Assembly (NCBI RefSeq): GCF_006546655.1
Contig: NZ_VIAQ01000011.1
Coordinates: 62,001 to 126,000, forward strand
Length of the DNA stretch: 64,000 nt
Source of the DNA: Methanolobus vulcani
GTDB lineage: Archaea; Halobacteriota; Methanosarcinia; Methanosarcinales; Methanosarcinaceae
Direction: 5' to 3'
Below are positions 46,341 through 55,318 of the stretch, piece after piece (position 1 is the stretch's first letter; each line of letters begins with the position of its first letter). The notes below the pieces were generated by a model, which did not search any database, was not told the DNA's origin, and was given only the letters and a program-made list of their open reading frames with translations. A program made the position numbers and the translations under genes.

Positions 46341-47111
46341 TCAAATATAAAGCAAAAACAGCAGCACACAATAAAAAACAAGTAAAGCATAATCCAACGA
46401 CCTGAATTCCAGTACATACATAGAACTGCGTCCTTCACCAGTATAACAGCGGCTCTCCATTGCAAGAGCAACTTCATCAACTGACCTGAGAGCCATTCTC
46501 ACAAGAGGAACGGTCAGAGACATGATAGCTTTTACAGGTTCTTTTCTAATATCCAGCCCACGTGAGATTTGCGCGTCCCTGAGATCCCTGAAACTATCAA
46601 ACAGCATTGGCACGAAGTAAAGTGACAATGACATCATCATTGCAAGGTCATGCGAGGATATTCCCAGATACTTTAATGGCAATGGTCTGAGAAGTCGTTC
46701 AATACCGGAAGTGATCCCTGAAGGTGAGGTGGTAGCTGTGATAAGAGCAGCAAAGAGGATCAGGAAAATAAATCTCAATGCAAGTATGCTGCCAAGGAGA
46801 AAACCTTCGTAAGTACCTTTCAGCAAGCCAAAGTCAAATAAATGGGTGCCTTCTGTGAATAGCAACTGCATAAGGAATATGAATGTAAAAAAAGGAAGCA
46901 TTGGCCGTACAGACCTTACGAAATGGAGGAAAGGAAGGTGGCATGCAATTACAAGTATTGCAAAAATAATAGCCATCAATGCCATTATTTCAAAGGATGA
47001 AACTTTGAGAATACAAAAACTGACCGCCATGAGTCCTAATACCTTTGTCCGTGGGTCAAGTCTGTGAAGGAAAGATTTGCCAGGCACAAAAGAAAGGAAA
47101 AGGTCATTCAT
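46341..47111 (-). CDS. ecfT: ECF transporter transmembrane protein EcfT of the biotin operon
   Basis: About 256 residues with five or six hydrophobic segments. SFLHRLDPRTKVLGL at the N-terminus and the coupling motifs DAQISRGLDIRK and ESRCYTGEGRSS (both with the Ala/Ser-Arg-Gly-like core) identify EcfT. It links the two ATPases to BioY. I start at the ATG 47111 that overlaps the preceding ecfA stop as ATGA; a longer in-frame start has no family support. Confidence 0.93.
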   Translation of the reverse strand: MNDLFLSFVPGKSFLHRLDPRTKVLGLMAVSFCILKVSSFEIMALMAIIFAILVIACHLPFLHFVRSVRPMLPFFTFIFLMQLLFTEGTHLFDFGLLKGTYEGFLLGSILALRFIFLILFAALITATTSPSGITSGIERLLRPLPLKYLGISSHDLAMMMSLSLYFVPMLFDSFRDLRDAQISRGLDIRKEPVKAIMSLTVPLVRMALRSVDEVALAMESRCYTGEGRSSMYVLEFRSLDYALLVFYCVLLFLLYI

Positions 47112-47937
47112 CCTTATACACCTCTTTTGAGCCAAGTACTCTGGTAATCTCGTTGAAAGCATCTTCCACAGAGTAGATATCACTGGCAACTTCAAAGCCA
47201 CAATTCTGTAATTCTTTCATCAGGGAAGTAAGCTCAGGAATAGGAGATGATACTGATTGTAAATATTCCTCCGGACTACCGATAAAATCAACACAGCCGT
47301 TCTTTAGAAAGAGTACTTTATTAGCGAATGGCAGGAAATCATCTATCTGATGTGATACTATGATAACTGATATTCCTGTGGTCTGAAGCTTTTTCAGGGT
47401 TGAGAAAAGAGAAGCTTTGTTTTCAGGATCAAGACCTGATGTCGGCTCATCCAGAATAAGGTATTCAGGCCTCATGGAGAGAACACCTGCAAGAGCTACA
47501 AGGCGCATTTGCCCTCCGCTAAGTGAGAATGGCGAAATATCTGCAATATCACGACAGAGGCCTGCAAGGAGTAAAGATTCATTTACACGTTCTTTAAGTT
47601 CATCATCTTTCAGACCGAAATTTGAAGGTCCAAAAGCCACATCTTCAAAGACGGTTTTCCCAAAAAGCTGCCTTTGTGGATACTGCATCAACAGACCGAT
47701 TTTTGACCGCAGTTCCCTATTTGTCGAATTAATTCCACTTACTTTTACAGAACCGGAGTGAGGTTTCAATAATCCATTCAAATGCCTGATCAGAGTTGAT
47801 TTCCCGGAACCTACTTCTCCTGTAATTAGAACGAATTCACCTTTTACTATGGAGAAACTTACTTTATCAAGAGCTTTTTTTTCAAGGGATGTTCCTTTGT
47901 TATAGAAAAAACTCAGGTCCTTCACTTCAATCGACAT
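47104..47937 (-). CDS. ecfA2: ECF transporter ATPase (second of the pair)
   Basis: A 277-residue ATPase. Walker A GEVGSGKST, signature LSGGQMRLVALAG and Walker B LILDEPTSGLDPE are intact. It pairs with the next ATPase as a heterodimer to drive BioY. GGAGG before its ATG lies within the 3' end of the upstream ecfA, which it overlaps by 16 bases, so translation is coupled. Confidence 0.94.
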   Translation of the reverse strand: MSIEVKDLSFFYNKGTSLEKKALDKVSFSIVKGEFVLITGEVGSGKSTLIRHLNGLLKPHSGSVKVSGINSTNRELRSKIGLLMQYPQRQLFGKTVFEDVAFGPSNFGLKDDELKERVNESLLLAGLCRDIADISPFSLSGGQMRLVALAGVLSMRPEYLILDEPTSGLDPENKASLFSTLKKLQTTGISVIIVSHQIDDFLPFANKVLFLKNGCVDFIGSPEEYLQSVSSPIPELTSLMKELQNCGFEVASDIYSVEDAFNEITRVLGSKEVYKDE

Positions 47938-48737
47938 ATTGCCTCCAGAAGTTCATCTTTAGATAAAGGCAAAAAGGAGGATTTGATTATTCCGGCACCT
48001 ACAAGCTTTTTTGATAATTCAATTATGGGAGGTGCATCAAAACCAAAACTACCGGAACTTATCTTGCTGATAATTTCCCTGGGATTCCCATTCTGGATAA
48101 TGCAACCCTTTTCCATTAGCACAAGTCTGTCTGCGTGTACAAGTTCTTCGATCAGATGTGTAACATAAACAATAGTGGTTCCTGCTTCGTGCAACTGCCG
48201 GATCAAGGAAAGTATGTCCACTCTGGAATTTGAATCCAGCATGGAAGTTACCTCATCGAAAAGTATGACCTCAGGTTCCATTGTAAGAACTGAAGCCAGA
48301 GCAACTTTCTGTTTCTGGCCACCACTGAGAGTTCTGGGGGTGTTATACCTGTACCCAGACATGCCAACTGACTCAAGTGCTGTGGATACTCGCCTTTTGA
48401 TCTCAGCAGACGGAAGACTCAGATTCTCCGGACCAAATGCAACGTCATCTTCAACTGTCATCCCGATGAATTGGGATTGTGGGTCCTGAAATACCATTGC
48501 AGCTGTTCTGCGTATTTCCTGAAGATTTATTGGATCAGAAGTATCCATCCTTTTTACGATTACGGAGCCTTCGGTAGGCGGGAGAAGCCCGTTAATGTGT
48601 CGTAACAGGGTTGATTTACCACAACCATTCTTTCCGGCAATGGCTACAAATTCACCTTTGCGGATGTTCAGAGTTATAGAATCGAGGGCAGAACTGCCAT
48701 CAGGATACTGGTAACTCAGGTTTTTAATTTTAATCAT
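47922..48737 (-). CDS. ecfA1: ECF transporter ATPase (first of the pair)
   Basis: A 271-residue ATPase. Walker A GKNGCGKST, Q-loop VFQDPQSQF, signature LSGGQKQKVALAS, and Walker B VILFDEVTSMLDSN, where the usual Glu-Pro after Asp is Glu-Val. Its ATG overlaps the bioY stop (ATGA). Together with ecfA2, ecfT and bioY it makes a complete group I-like biotin ECF importer. Confidence 0.94.
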   Translation of the reverse strand: MIKIKNLSYQYPDGSSALDSITLNIRKGEFVAIAGKNGCGKSTLLRHINGLLPPTEGSVIVKRMDTSDPINLQEIRRTAAMVFQDPQSQFIGMTVEDDVAFGPENLSLPSAEIKRRVSTALESVGMSGYRYNTPRTLSGGQKQKVALASVLTMEPEVILFDEVTSMLDSNSRVDILSLIRQLHEAGTTIVYVTHLIEELVHADRLVLMEKGCIIQNGNPREIISKISSGSFGFDAPPIIELSKKLVGAGIIKSSFLPLSKDELLEAICRLK

Positions 48738-49294
48738 TCTTGGTTTAGTGAATATCTGGAAGAGATTACTGCAGCAGCAATCAATTTTAGAACTGCACCG
48801 GGAAGATAGGGAATCATTCCAAGCACAAGTGCCTGCGTAAGACTAAGGTCTGCAACGTTCATAAGCTGGAGTATTCCGAAAACATAAATTACGGAAAGAC
48901 CTGCAAGCATAATAGCGATATTTAAACCTATATTTTTCGTTCCAAAACGGTCTGACAGATAACCTATAATGAAAGCACCGAACATGAATCCAATGAGGAA
49001 TCCACCTGTTGGTCCGAATATCATACCCAGACCTGAACTACCACCGGAGAAAACTGGCAGACCTGCAATTCCAAGAAGTAGATACACAATAACACTGATC
49101 GTACCCCATCTGGCCCCTAATATAGCACCTGTCAGTAATACAAAAAAGGTCTGCAATGTAATAGGAACCGGACTTGCAGGTATGGGAATCTCAACATATG
49201 CACCCACAGCCATCAATGCCGCAAAAAGAGAGGCAAAGACCATTTTCTTAATGTTGTTGCTGTTTGTGGTCTGAAAATGATTCACATTCAACAT
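48734..49294 (-). CDS. bioY: Biotin-binding ECF S-component BioY
   Basis: About 186 residues with six hydrophobic segments. The family motif is VEIPIPASPVPITLQTFFVLLTGAILG, and a second is GPTGGFLIGFMFGAFIIGYLSDR. BioY captures biotin with high affinity. Start at 49294 is supported by GGTGG 5 bases upstream. The operon (bioY, ecfA1, ecfA2, ecfT) is tightly overlapped. A BirA box lies just upstream, so biotin supply should control it. Confidence 0.95.
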   Translation of the reverse strand: MLNVNHFQTTNSNNIKKMVFASLFAALMAVGAYVEIPIPASPVPITLQTFFVLLTGAILGARWGTISVIVYLLLGIAGLPVFSGGSSGLGMIFGPTGGFLIGFMFGAFIIGYLSDRFGTKNIGLNIAIMLAGLSVIYVFGILQLMNVADLSLTQALVLGMIPYLPGAVLKLIAAAVISSRYSLNQE

Positions 49295-49321
49295 AAGACC
49301 ACCATTCTTATTAAACATCTA

Positions 49322-49355
49322 TTGTTAACCATTGTGTTTTGTGCATGGTTTACAA
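49322..49355. promoter_or_regulatory. BirA-type biotin operator upstream of bioY
   Basis: TTGTTAACC, 16 bases, GGTTTACAA matches the known BirA box (TTGTAAACC-N14-16-GGTTTACAA) with one mismatch. It sits directly downstream of TTATATATTTT on the minus strand, where bound BirA would block transcription. Confidence 0.85.
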
Positions 49356-49414
49356 AATATATAACTCTTATGTCGGGAGAAAAACAAAACAAACTATAAT
49401 AAAAAGAGAATTGC

Positions 49415-49435
49415 TGTGCAGGAAAATCCTGCACA
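49415..49435 (-). terminator. Hairpin terminator of the thermosome gene
   Basis: TGTGCAGGA and TCCTGCACA form a 9-base stem with an AAA loop just past the stop codon. On the minus strand CTCTTTTTATTATAG follows. Confidence 0.75.
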
Positions 49436-49443
49436 AAAAAGAT

Positions 49444-51057
49444 TTACATATCCATATCAGGCTGTGGCATACCTGGTGGCATTGCGCCGCCCTTGCCGCT
49501 TGCAGCCACAACATCATCGATTCTGAGAATCATTACTGTTGCTTCGGTTGCTGCATTAATTGCCTGAGTCTTAATTCTAAGTGGTTCAAGAATATCATTC
49601 TCATACATGTCTACTACCTTTCCGGTGTAAACATCAAGGCCCATGTTCTTGTTGCCCTCCTCGTGCTGTGCACGGAGGTCAATGAGCTTGTCTATTGGGT
49701 CAAGACCTGCATTTTCTGCAAGTGTCTGTGGAATAATCTCAAGTGCTTCTGCGAACTTAGCGACTGCAAGCTGCTCTCTGCCCTTAAGTGTTGCTGCATA
49801 TTCCCTGAGTCTGAGCGCTAGCTCGATCTCAGTGGATCCGCCACCTACAACAATCTTCTTGTCTTCAAGTGCTACACCAATGACACAGAGTGCATCGTTA
49901 AGTGCACGTTTGAGACTGTCTACGATGTGTGTAGTGCCACCGTGGAGAATGAGTGAAGCAGTCTTAGCTTCCTTACATCCAAGCAAGAAGGTCATCTTTG
50001 AACCGTGGAGTTCACGCTCTTCCACAACTTCAGCTTCACCAAGGTCTTCTGGCCTGATGTCAGTTACATCCTGGAACAGGGTTGCTCCGGTTGCTCTTGC
50101 CAGCTTCTTAAGATCGCTTTTTGTGATCCTTCTACATGCGTAGACACCAGCTTTTTCAAGGTAGTACTGTGCAAGGTCATCGATACCTTTCTGGCAGAAT
50201 ACTACATTTGCACCACTTGCAATGATCTTGTCAACCATTTCCTTGACCATTTTTTCTTCCTGCTCGACAAACAGGTTCATCTGGTCAGGTGAGGTGATCT
50301 TGATCTCTGCACTCTTCTCGATCTTCTGGAATTCGATAGCAAAGCTTGCAAGGAGAACTTTTGCATTCTCGATTTTCCTTGGCATGTTTGGCCTGACTCT
50401 TTCCTTGTCAATTACAAGACCTTTGACAAGTTCAGACTCAAGAATACTGCCACCATCACGCTTCTCGATTGTAATATCATCAACATCTACCTTGATACCT
50501 TCATCGGTCTCTTCGACAACTGAAAGAACAGCATCGATAGCAATGTCTGCAAGGAAGTCTTTGTATTCGCCTGCAGCCTTTCCTGTGAGAGCAGTCTTTG
50601 CCAGCTTACTCAGGGTTTCCCTGTCGTCCGGGGAAACATCGATCGTAATGGTCTTTAAGATATCAACAGCCTTCTCTGCTGCATGTCTGTATCCACCAGA
50701 GATAATTGTTGGGTGAACACCTTTCTCGATAAGCTCTTCTGCTTTTGTAAGGAGTTCTCCTGTGAGTACTGCTGCGGTTGTTGTACCGTCGCCAACCTCG
50801 TCATCCTGTGCCTTTGAAACTTCGACCACCATCTTTGCAGCTGGGTGCTCGATGTCCATTTCCTTGAGAATTGTAGCACCATCGTTTGTGATGACGATAT
50901 CTCCAAGTCCGTCAACAAGCATCTTGTCCATTCCTTTAGGACCAAGTGTTGTCCTGACTGCTTTTGCAACTGCTTTTCCTGCAAGGATGTTAATGCTCTG
51001 TGCATCCCTTGCACGGGCCCTGTTTCTGTTCCCTGAAGCGTAAGACTGTCCTGCCAA
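49444..51057 (-). CDS. ths: Thermosome (group II chaperonin) subunit
   Basis: A 537-residue subunit of the double-ring archaeal chaperonin that folds proteins with ATP and a built-in lid. The nucleotide motifs [43 protein letters not shown] and [13 protein letters not shown] are all present. The C-terminal tail ends [15 protein letters not shown], shorter in glycine repeats than many. It is monocistronic: dyad-flanked TATA upstream, hairpin downstream. Confidence 0.97.
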   Translation of the reverse strand: MAGQSYASGNRNRARARDAQSINILAGKAVAKAVRTTLGPKGMDKMLVDGLGDIVITNDGATILKEMDIEHPAAKMVVEVSKAQDDEVGDGTTTAAVLTGELLTKAEELIEKGVHPTIISGGYRHAAEKAVDILKTITIDVSPDDRETLSKLAKTALTGKAAGEYKDFLADIAIDAVLSVVEETDEGIKVDVDDITIEKRDGGSILESELVKGLVIDKERVRPNMPRKIENAKVLLASFAIEFQKIEKSAEIKITSPDQMNLFVEQEEKMVKEMVDKIIASGANVVFCQKGIDDLAQYYLEKAGVYACRRITKSDLKKLARATGATLFQDVTDIRPEDLGEAEVVEERELHGSKMTFLLGCKEAKTASLILHGGTTHIVDSLKRALNDALCVIGVALEDKKIVVGGGSTEIELALRLREYAATLKGREQLAVAKFAEALEIIPQTLAENAGLDPIDKLIDLRAQHEEGNKNMGLDVYTGKVVDMYENDILEPLRIKTQAINAATEATVMILRIDDVVAASGKGGAMPPGMPQPDMDM

Positions 51058-51153
51058 TTTTTAACCTCCTAATAATCATAATGTTCTGTAAGTTAGAAGT
51101 AAACATTAGTTTGATTTTAGTACTCTCTATGGTACTGCTCAATCTAAATGCAG

Positions 51154-51177
51154 GCGGTTCTATATAAATGTAACCGC
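51154..51177. promoter_or_regulatory. Dyad flanking the thermosome TATA box
   Basis: GCGGTT and AACCGC lie exactly on either side of CTATATAAATGT. A protein bound to this dyad would cover the promoter, as expected for heat-shock-type control. Confidence 0.6.
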
Positions 51178-51266
51178 TTAGATTTTAACTGTCAACACAA
51201 AAATAAGAATGAAAATAAAGACAGGCTTATCGGTCAATTATATAATATAAAGTCAAGTTTGAGAGA

Positions 51267-51683
51267 TTATTTTCTCCCATAAAGCTTGTTTAAATGTGCA
51301 AGTACCATATAATAGAGATGGTTCTTGTAAATTATCTCATCGGGTATATCATAGATTGCCATACCACCTGCATTCCATGAAACATTTATTATGACCTTCC
51401 TTTTTTCCATTTCATCCATCATCTGCTTTAGCATCGAGAAATCATCAACTACTGGACGCCAGTCGCCTGCATGAACATCTGACGATGCAGACCTGTTAGC
51501 CAGTTCCAGTTGTTGGAAAAAGAACAGGTAAACCTGAAAAAGATGAATATCATCTTTAGAAAGCTCTATTTGCCCTGTTTTTGCATCCTGTCGCAATGCT
51601 TTGAGAATTAACGGAATGTCGGATGATCGAAGGTCGTTCCTTTCTATCTTTTCAATATATATGTCGATTTCCTGCATGCTCAT
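51267..51683 (-). CDS. Conserved hypothetical protein
   Basis: A 138-residue protein with an N-terminal helix pair and a C-terminal part containing NVSWNAGGMAIYDIPDEIIYKNHLYYMVLAHL. There is no signal peptide, membrane segment or catalytic motif that I recognise. It stands alone, between the thermosome promoter and asd. Confidence 0.7.
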   Translation of the reverse strand: MSMQEIDIYIEKIERNDLRSSDIPLILKALRQDAKTGQIELSKDDIHLFQVYLFFFQQLELANRSASSDVHAGDWRPVVDDFSMLKQMMDEMEKRKVIINVSWNAGGMAIYDIPDEIIYKNHLYYMVLAHLNKLYGRK

Positions 51684-51795
51684 ACTTTAACCCCGTGAGA
51701 ATAAACCCGGATAAAACTATGATCTGAAAACAGATAAGAATTACTGCCTATTAGACAACAATAACCCTAAAAATAATTCAAATAAAAAAATGTGG

Positions 51796-51817
51796 AGTGA
51801 TGCATAAATGCATCGCT
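51796..51817 (-). terminator. Hairpin terminator of asd
   Basis: AGTGATGCAT and ATGCATCGCT pair (nine Watson-Crick and one wobble) around AA, shortly after the asd stop. On the minus strand CCACATTTTTTTATTTG follows. Confidence 0.7.
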
Positions 51818-51832
51818 GAATGACTTTATGAT

Positions 51833-52825
51833 TCAGAGCTTCTCAGCAATCTGTACAGCGTTGAGAGCTGCACCTTTGAGAATCTGGTCACCACATACAA
51901 AGAATTCGAGGCCGTGGTCACCAAACACAAGATTCTGTCTGATCCTGCCAACTTCCACGTTGTATTTCTTTGTAGCAGTTATTGGCATCGGATATACATT
52001 GTTAGCAATATCATCCTTAAGTACGATGCCTTCAACGGAGCTTAATAATTTTCTTGCATCATCAGGGTTTACAGGTTTTTCAGTTTCAATAACAATGCTT
52101 TCACCATGTACCCTCATGGTTGGGATCCTTACACATGTGCAGCTTATTGGCATGTCCGGCTCAGAGAAGATCTTTCTGGTTTCCCAGACGACTTTCATTT
52201 CCTCGCGGGTATAGTCGTTTTCCTGGAAACTGTCAATATGTGGAATTGCATTGAAAGCGATCGGGTAAGCAAATACCTTGTTTCCTACTTCCTTGCCTTC
52301 AAGGTAATTGCGGGTCTCTTCTGTAAGTTCGCTCATACCTGCGGCACCGGCTCCGCTTGTAGCCTGGTAGGTACTGATAATTACCTTTTTCACACCGTAT
52401 TCTTTATGAAGTGCATATAGTGGAATAGCTGCAATTGCAGTTGTACAGTTAGGGTTTGCAATGAGTTTTGAATCACCTATAGCATTTGCGTTGATCTCAG
52501 GAACTACCAGAGGTACATTGTCATCATACCTGAACGCACTGCTGTTGTCAATTACATAGCAGCCTGCACTGGTTGCTTTTTCAGCATTCTCCTGGCTCCA
52601 TCCACCACTTATTGCGAAAAATGCAATATCCATTTCAGAGTAATCTGCCTCATCGGCATTCTCAATGGTGATTTCCCCGAATGGCGTCTCCATTACTTTG
52701 CCAGCACTTCTTACTGAAGCAAAGAGCCTTAGTTCTTCAACAGGGAAATTCCTGTCATGCAATACTTCAATAATCTCTCTACCTACTGCACCGGTAGCAC
52801 CCATAATTCCTACTTTGTAACTCAT
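51833..52825 (-). CDS. asd: Aspartate-semialdehyde dehydrogenase
   Basis: Asd reduces aspartyl phosphate to aspartate semialdehyde, the branch point to lysine, threonine, methionine and isoleucine. The N-terminal GATGAVGREI binds NADP, LIANPNCTTAIAAI carries the catalytic Cys (near residue 130), and the substrate stretch STYQATSGAGAAGM and the late CTCVRIPTMRVHGES (catalytic His region) follow. The 330-residue length is typical of the bacterial-type enzyme. Confidence 0.96.
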   Translation of the reverse strand: MSYKVGIMGATGAVGREIIEVLHDRNFPVEELRLFASVRSAGKVMETPFGEITIENADEADYSEMDIAFFAISGGWSQENAEKATSAGCYVIDNSSAFRYDDNVPLVVPEINANAIGDSKLIANPNCTTAIAAIPLYALHKEYGVKKVIISTYQATSGAGAAGMSELTEETRNYLEGKEVGNKVFAYPIAFNAIPHIDSFQENDYTREEMKVVWETRKIFSEPDMPISCTCVRIPTMRVHGESIVIETEKPVNPDDARKLLSSVEGIVLKDDIANNVYPMPITATKKYNVEVGRIRQNLVFGDHGLEFFVCGDQILKGAALNAVQIAEKL

Positions 52826-53127
52826 AATTGTATCATCCGTCAGATTGCAGGGATTTAATGTAAAACCAATTAGCTTAATAAGTTTCTGATTTACTAATAT
52901 CGTTACCGCATATCGGCCTTTTTTCTGACACTATCATATATAAGGAATGATATGAAGATTATCCTTGTTTTAACCTGAAAAATATTATTGAATATGTTAT
53001 TTAAAAACTGGAAAAAAGTAGAGCAAAAGAACTAAAGGAACACAAAGCCAGCATTTTCCAGAAATTAGTGGATAGCTGTTGCTTTGTTAAGAAAAATGCC
53101 TATTGATAGCGGATTTTCATTACTGTA

Positions 53128-53283
53128 TCAGTATGAAACCATGGACTGTATACATGCTGATTTTACGAAATTGATCATGTTGCATCTGAGTTCAAATTCC
53201 TGTTCGGAAAGATCGTCTGTTTCCATATATCTACTGAACATTGCTTTAAACTCATCAAACATTTCCACATCTTGTTTCTTCAT
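53128..53283 (-). CDS. Small hypothetical protein (51 aa)
   Basis: Short but well supported. It begins MKKQDVEMFDEFKAMFSRYM and continues with an acidic helical protein ending SMVSY. GAGGGG lies 6 bases before the ATG, and TCTATAAACG at about 53302-53311 is a plausible TATA. No family recognised. It is a likely regulatory or interaction peptide. Confidence 0.75.
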   Translation of the reverse strand: MKKQDVEMFDEFKAMFSRYMETDDLSEQEFELRCNMINFVKSACIQSMVSY

Positions 53284-53474
53284 AAATTCCCCTCGAATTT
53301 ACGTTTATAGAGCAATTCTTAAGTAATAAGATTTATCTATATTTATTATATAAAAACATTCTGATGCGGGTTTCTATATAGACATATAGATCCGGTAGAA
53401 TCAATAGAAATCAGCCTTGTTTTTACGATGAAAGTATAGCAGAATATTTATAGTTTTGATCTTGACTTTAAGCT

Positions 53475-53762
53475 ATGCAGGAAAAAAGATATCCAAAAGG
53501 TCATTTTCTGCCAATAGGAATGGTTATGGGTCTTCCACTTGGGATTCCTATCGGCATCGTTCTGGGAATAGTAGCTATTGGACCAGCCATAGGACTTATT
53601 CTGGGAATCGGATTAGGCTTGTATCTTGAAAAAAAATACAATCCTGAACCTTTATCAATGACACCGGAAGAGGAATCACAAAGGCAGAAAGCCATTATGT
53701 TGATTGGTGCAATATTCCTGCTTGGAATACTTATGTTCATTTTCCTTTTGCTGAAGAGCTGA
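53475..53762 (+). CDS. Small glycine-rich membrane protein
   Basis: A 95-residue protein with two membrane regions. The first is unusually rich in Gly, Pro and Ile (MVMGLPLGIPIGIVLGIVAIGP), like a glycine zipper. The second is ordinary (LIGAIFLLGILMFIFLLL), separated by a charged loop (EKKYNPEPLSMTPEEESQRQ). Function unknown. It converges with the next gene with an 8-base gap. Confidence 0.7.
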   Translation: MQEKRYPKGHFLPIGMVMGLPLGIPIGIVLGIVAIGPAIGLILGIGLGLYLEKKYNPEPLSMTPEEESQRQKAIMLIGAIFLLGILMFIFLLLKS

Positions 53763-53770
53763 GAACTCAT

Positions 53771-54070
53771 TCACCAGTAGCTAATTACCGATATCATATT
53801 GCTTGCAGTTGCAAGAAAACCGATACATGCTACCGTGTGTCGTGTAATGTTCCAGTAATATCTGTCTGCGTTTTTATACACATGATAAAGCAGGAACATA
53901 AAACCTATTTTTAGAGAAATGAGTGAAGTAGCACCATACATGCCAAATATACTGGACAATATGGGGTTTCCTTCGTAGAAATTTCCTGTTTGAAGTGCAT
54001 ACAATGTTGTGAGGGTGTCACCTATAACATAGAGAAGTAAAACATGTTTGATATCTTTTATAAATGACAT
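53771..54070 (-). CDS. DUF5658-like small membrane protein
   Basis: A 99-residue protein with three predicted membrane helices. The pattern GDTLTTLYALQTGNFYEGNPILSSIFG matches small archaeal membrane proteins of the DUF5658 type, whose role is unknown. The assignment is from memory of the pattern and is tentative. Confidence 0.65.
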   Translation of the reverse strand: MSFIKDIKHVLLLYVIGDTLTTLYALQTGNFYEGNPILSSIFGMYGATSLISLKIGFMFLLYHVYKNADRYYWNITRHTVACIGFLATASNMISVISYW

Positions 54071-54283
54071 TTTGAATCACTTTCGCTTTGGTACACTACA
54101 TACGTACCAACGAACGATTCTTTGCAGTCATGTATTACAGTATGACAAGCCCCGCTATAACCCCTGCTACATTACTATAAGATACAATAAGATATAACTC
54201 TTTGTAAACAAAATTCTAATGTCAAAATAATAATCAAGTCATAATATTTAATGGGCTTTTAAAAAAGAAAATTGAACAGATTT

Positions 54284-55153
54284 TCAAAAAGCAAAAGCTC
54301 TTCTGTTCAAATAATACTTGGCACCACTTGAAGACCTTGTTTTCTTTTTTGCAGGAGGATTCTTATTTTTAGATTGCAAAGTGCGTCGGTTACCATTTAT
54401 TTTCTTGTTGTTGATATCGAACTTCACTTTTTTGATTGCCAGGTCAACAGCAAGTCCTCTGAGCATCCAGCGAAGCGCCTGTGCCTGATAGTATTTATTT
54501 TTATCACGCTTTCCAGGGAAGGTTTCGATTAACATCTTTGTGGCTTTTTCCCCTGCCATTTCCCGAAGCTCAAAAAGGTCTTTGTCCGAAAGGACATCCC
54601 TGATGGAGACATGAAGCCGCTTATACATGGCATTTGTCGGGAAAGGAGCCGCATTCATTGAAGCGATCTTCTTTCTCAGTTTACCAATTGCAGGAGAATT
54701 TCTGACATCGATAATAAATTCACGGTCATTTGGATACTCGATCCTGACCTTATGTTTGGTCTTTGAGAGCCTGTCAGCCTGCTTGTTCTGCATCCTTGGA
54801 ACCCAGCGGAAATGAATGTCAAGCTCATATTCCCTGATGATATTAGTGATATCCCGGTGGATGTTCCATATTTCGTCATCCATTATCGGATAGATGCCAC
54901 GCATCTGGTAGATCACAGTCTGACTGTCTCCCATTACGGTCAGCGGACCCTGCCCATCAGCTTTGACATATTCAAGCATGCCTTTTTTAAGGGCAAGGTA
55001 TTCTGCAAAAAGAGCGTTATTGCTGGTTTGTTTCTCAAGGTGGTCGTTTCCGAGGATTGAGAATGAGTTGTTTTGCAAGGTCACAACCCAACCTAACCCC
55101 ATGCATCCTCCCGGATTAGGCGTGCATGAGCCGTCGAAGGTTATTGCATCCAT
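54284..55153 (-). CDS. RNase HI-like protein with a long basic C-terminal extension
   Basis: A 289-residue protein. The first 130 or so residues form an RNase HI fold: FDGSCTPNPGG (first Asp), FAEYLALKKG (Glu), VMGDSQTVI (second Asp), QNKQADRLS (last Asp), so the catalytic set looks intact. The remaining 160 residues are unusual: a helical block (RDVLSDKDLFELREMAGEKATKM), then a very basic tail (RTLQSKNKNPPAKKKTRSSS) likely to bind nucleic acid. RNase HI cuts RNA in RNA:DNA hybrids. Whether this one does is untested. No Shine-Dalgarno sequence is evident. Confidence 0.8.
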   Translation of the reverse strand: MDAITFDGSCTPNPGGCMGLGWVVTLQNNSFSILGNDHLEKQTSNNALFAEYLALKKGMLEYVKADGQGPLTVMGDSQTVIYQMRGIYPIMDDEIWNIHRDITNIIREYELDIHFRWVPRMQNKQADRLSKTKHKVRIEYPNDREFIIDVRNSPAIGKLRKKIASMNAAPFPTNAMYKRLHVSIRDVLSDKDLFELREMAGEKATKMLIETFPGKRDKNKYYQAQALRWMLRGLAVDLAIKKVKFDINNKKINGNRRTLQSKNKNPPAKKKTRSSSGAKYYLNRRAFAF

Positions 55154-55318
55154 GTTTCTCGTACTGTTAGAATCTATCTTCAGTCGTACACAGGAACTTT
55201 CCCTTGCATATTACTATTTGTTTAAAAATATATAACTGTACTCCCGGTGAAGTACTGTGGAATATATAGATTCCAAAAACAGAGAAAAATAGAGAGAATT
55301 GGTTATGTGAGCACAGAT

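Noticed and set aside
53084-53326. Plus-strand 80-residue frame
   Set aside because: The opposite strand holds a shorter frame with a good Shine-Dalgarno sequence and TATA box, which explains the region better.
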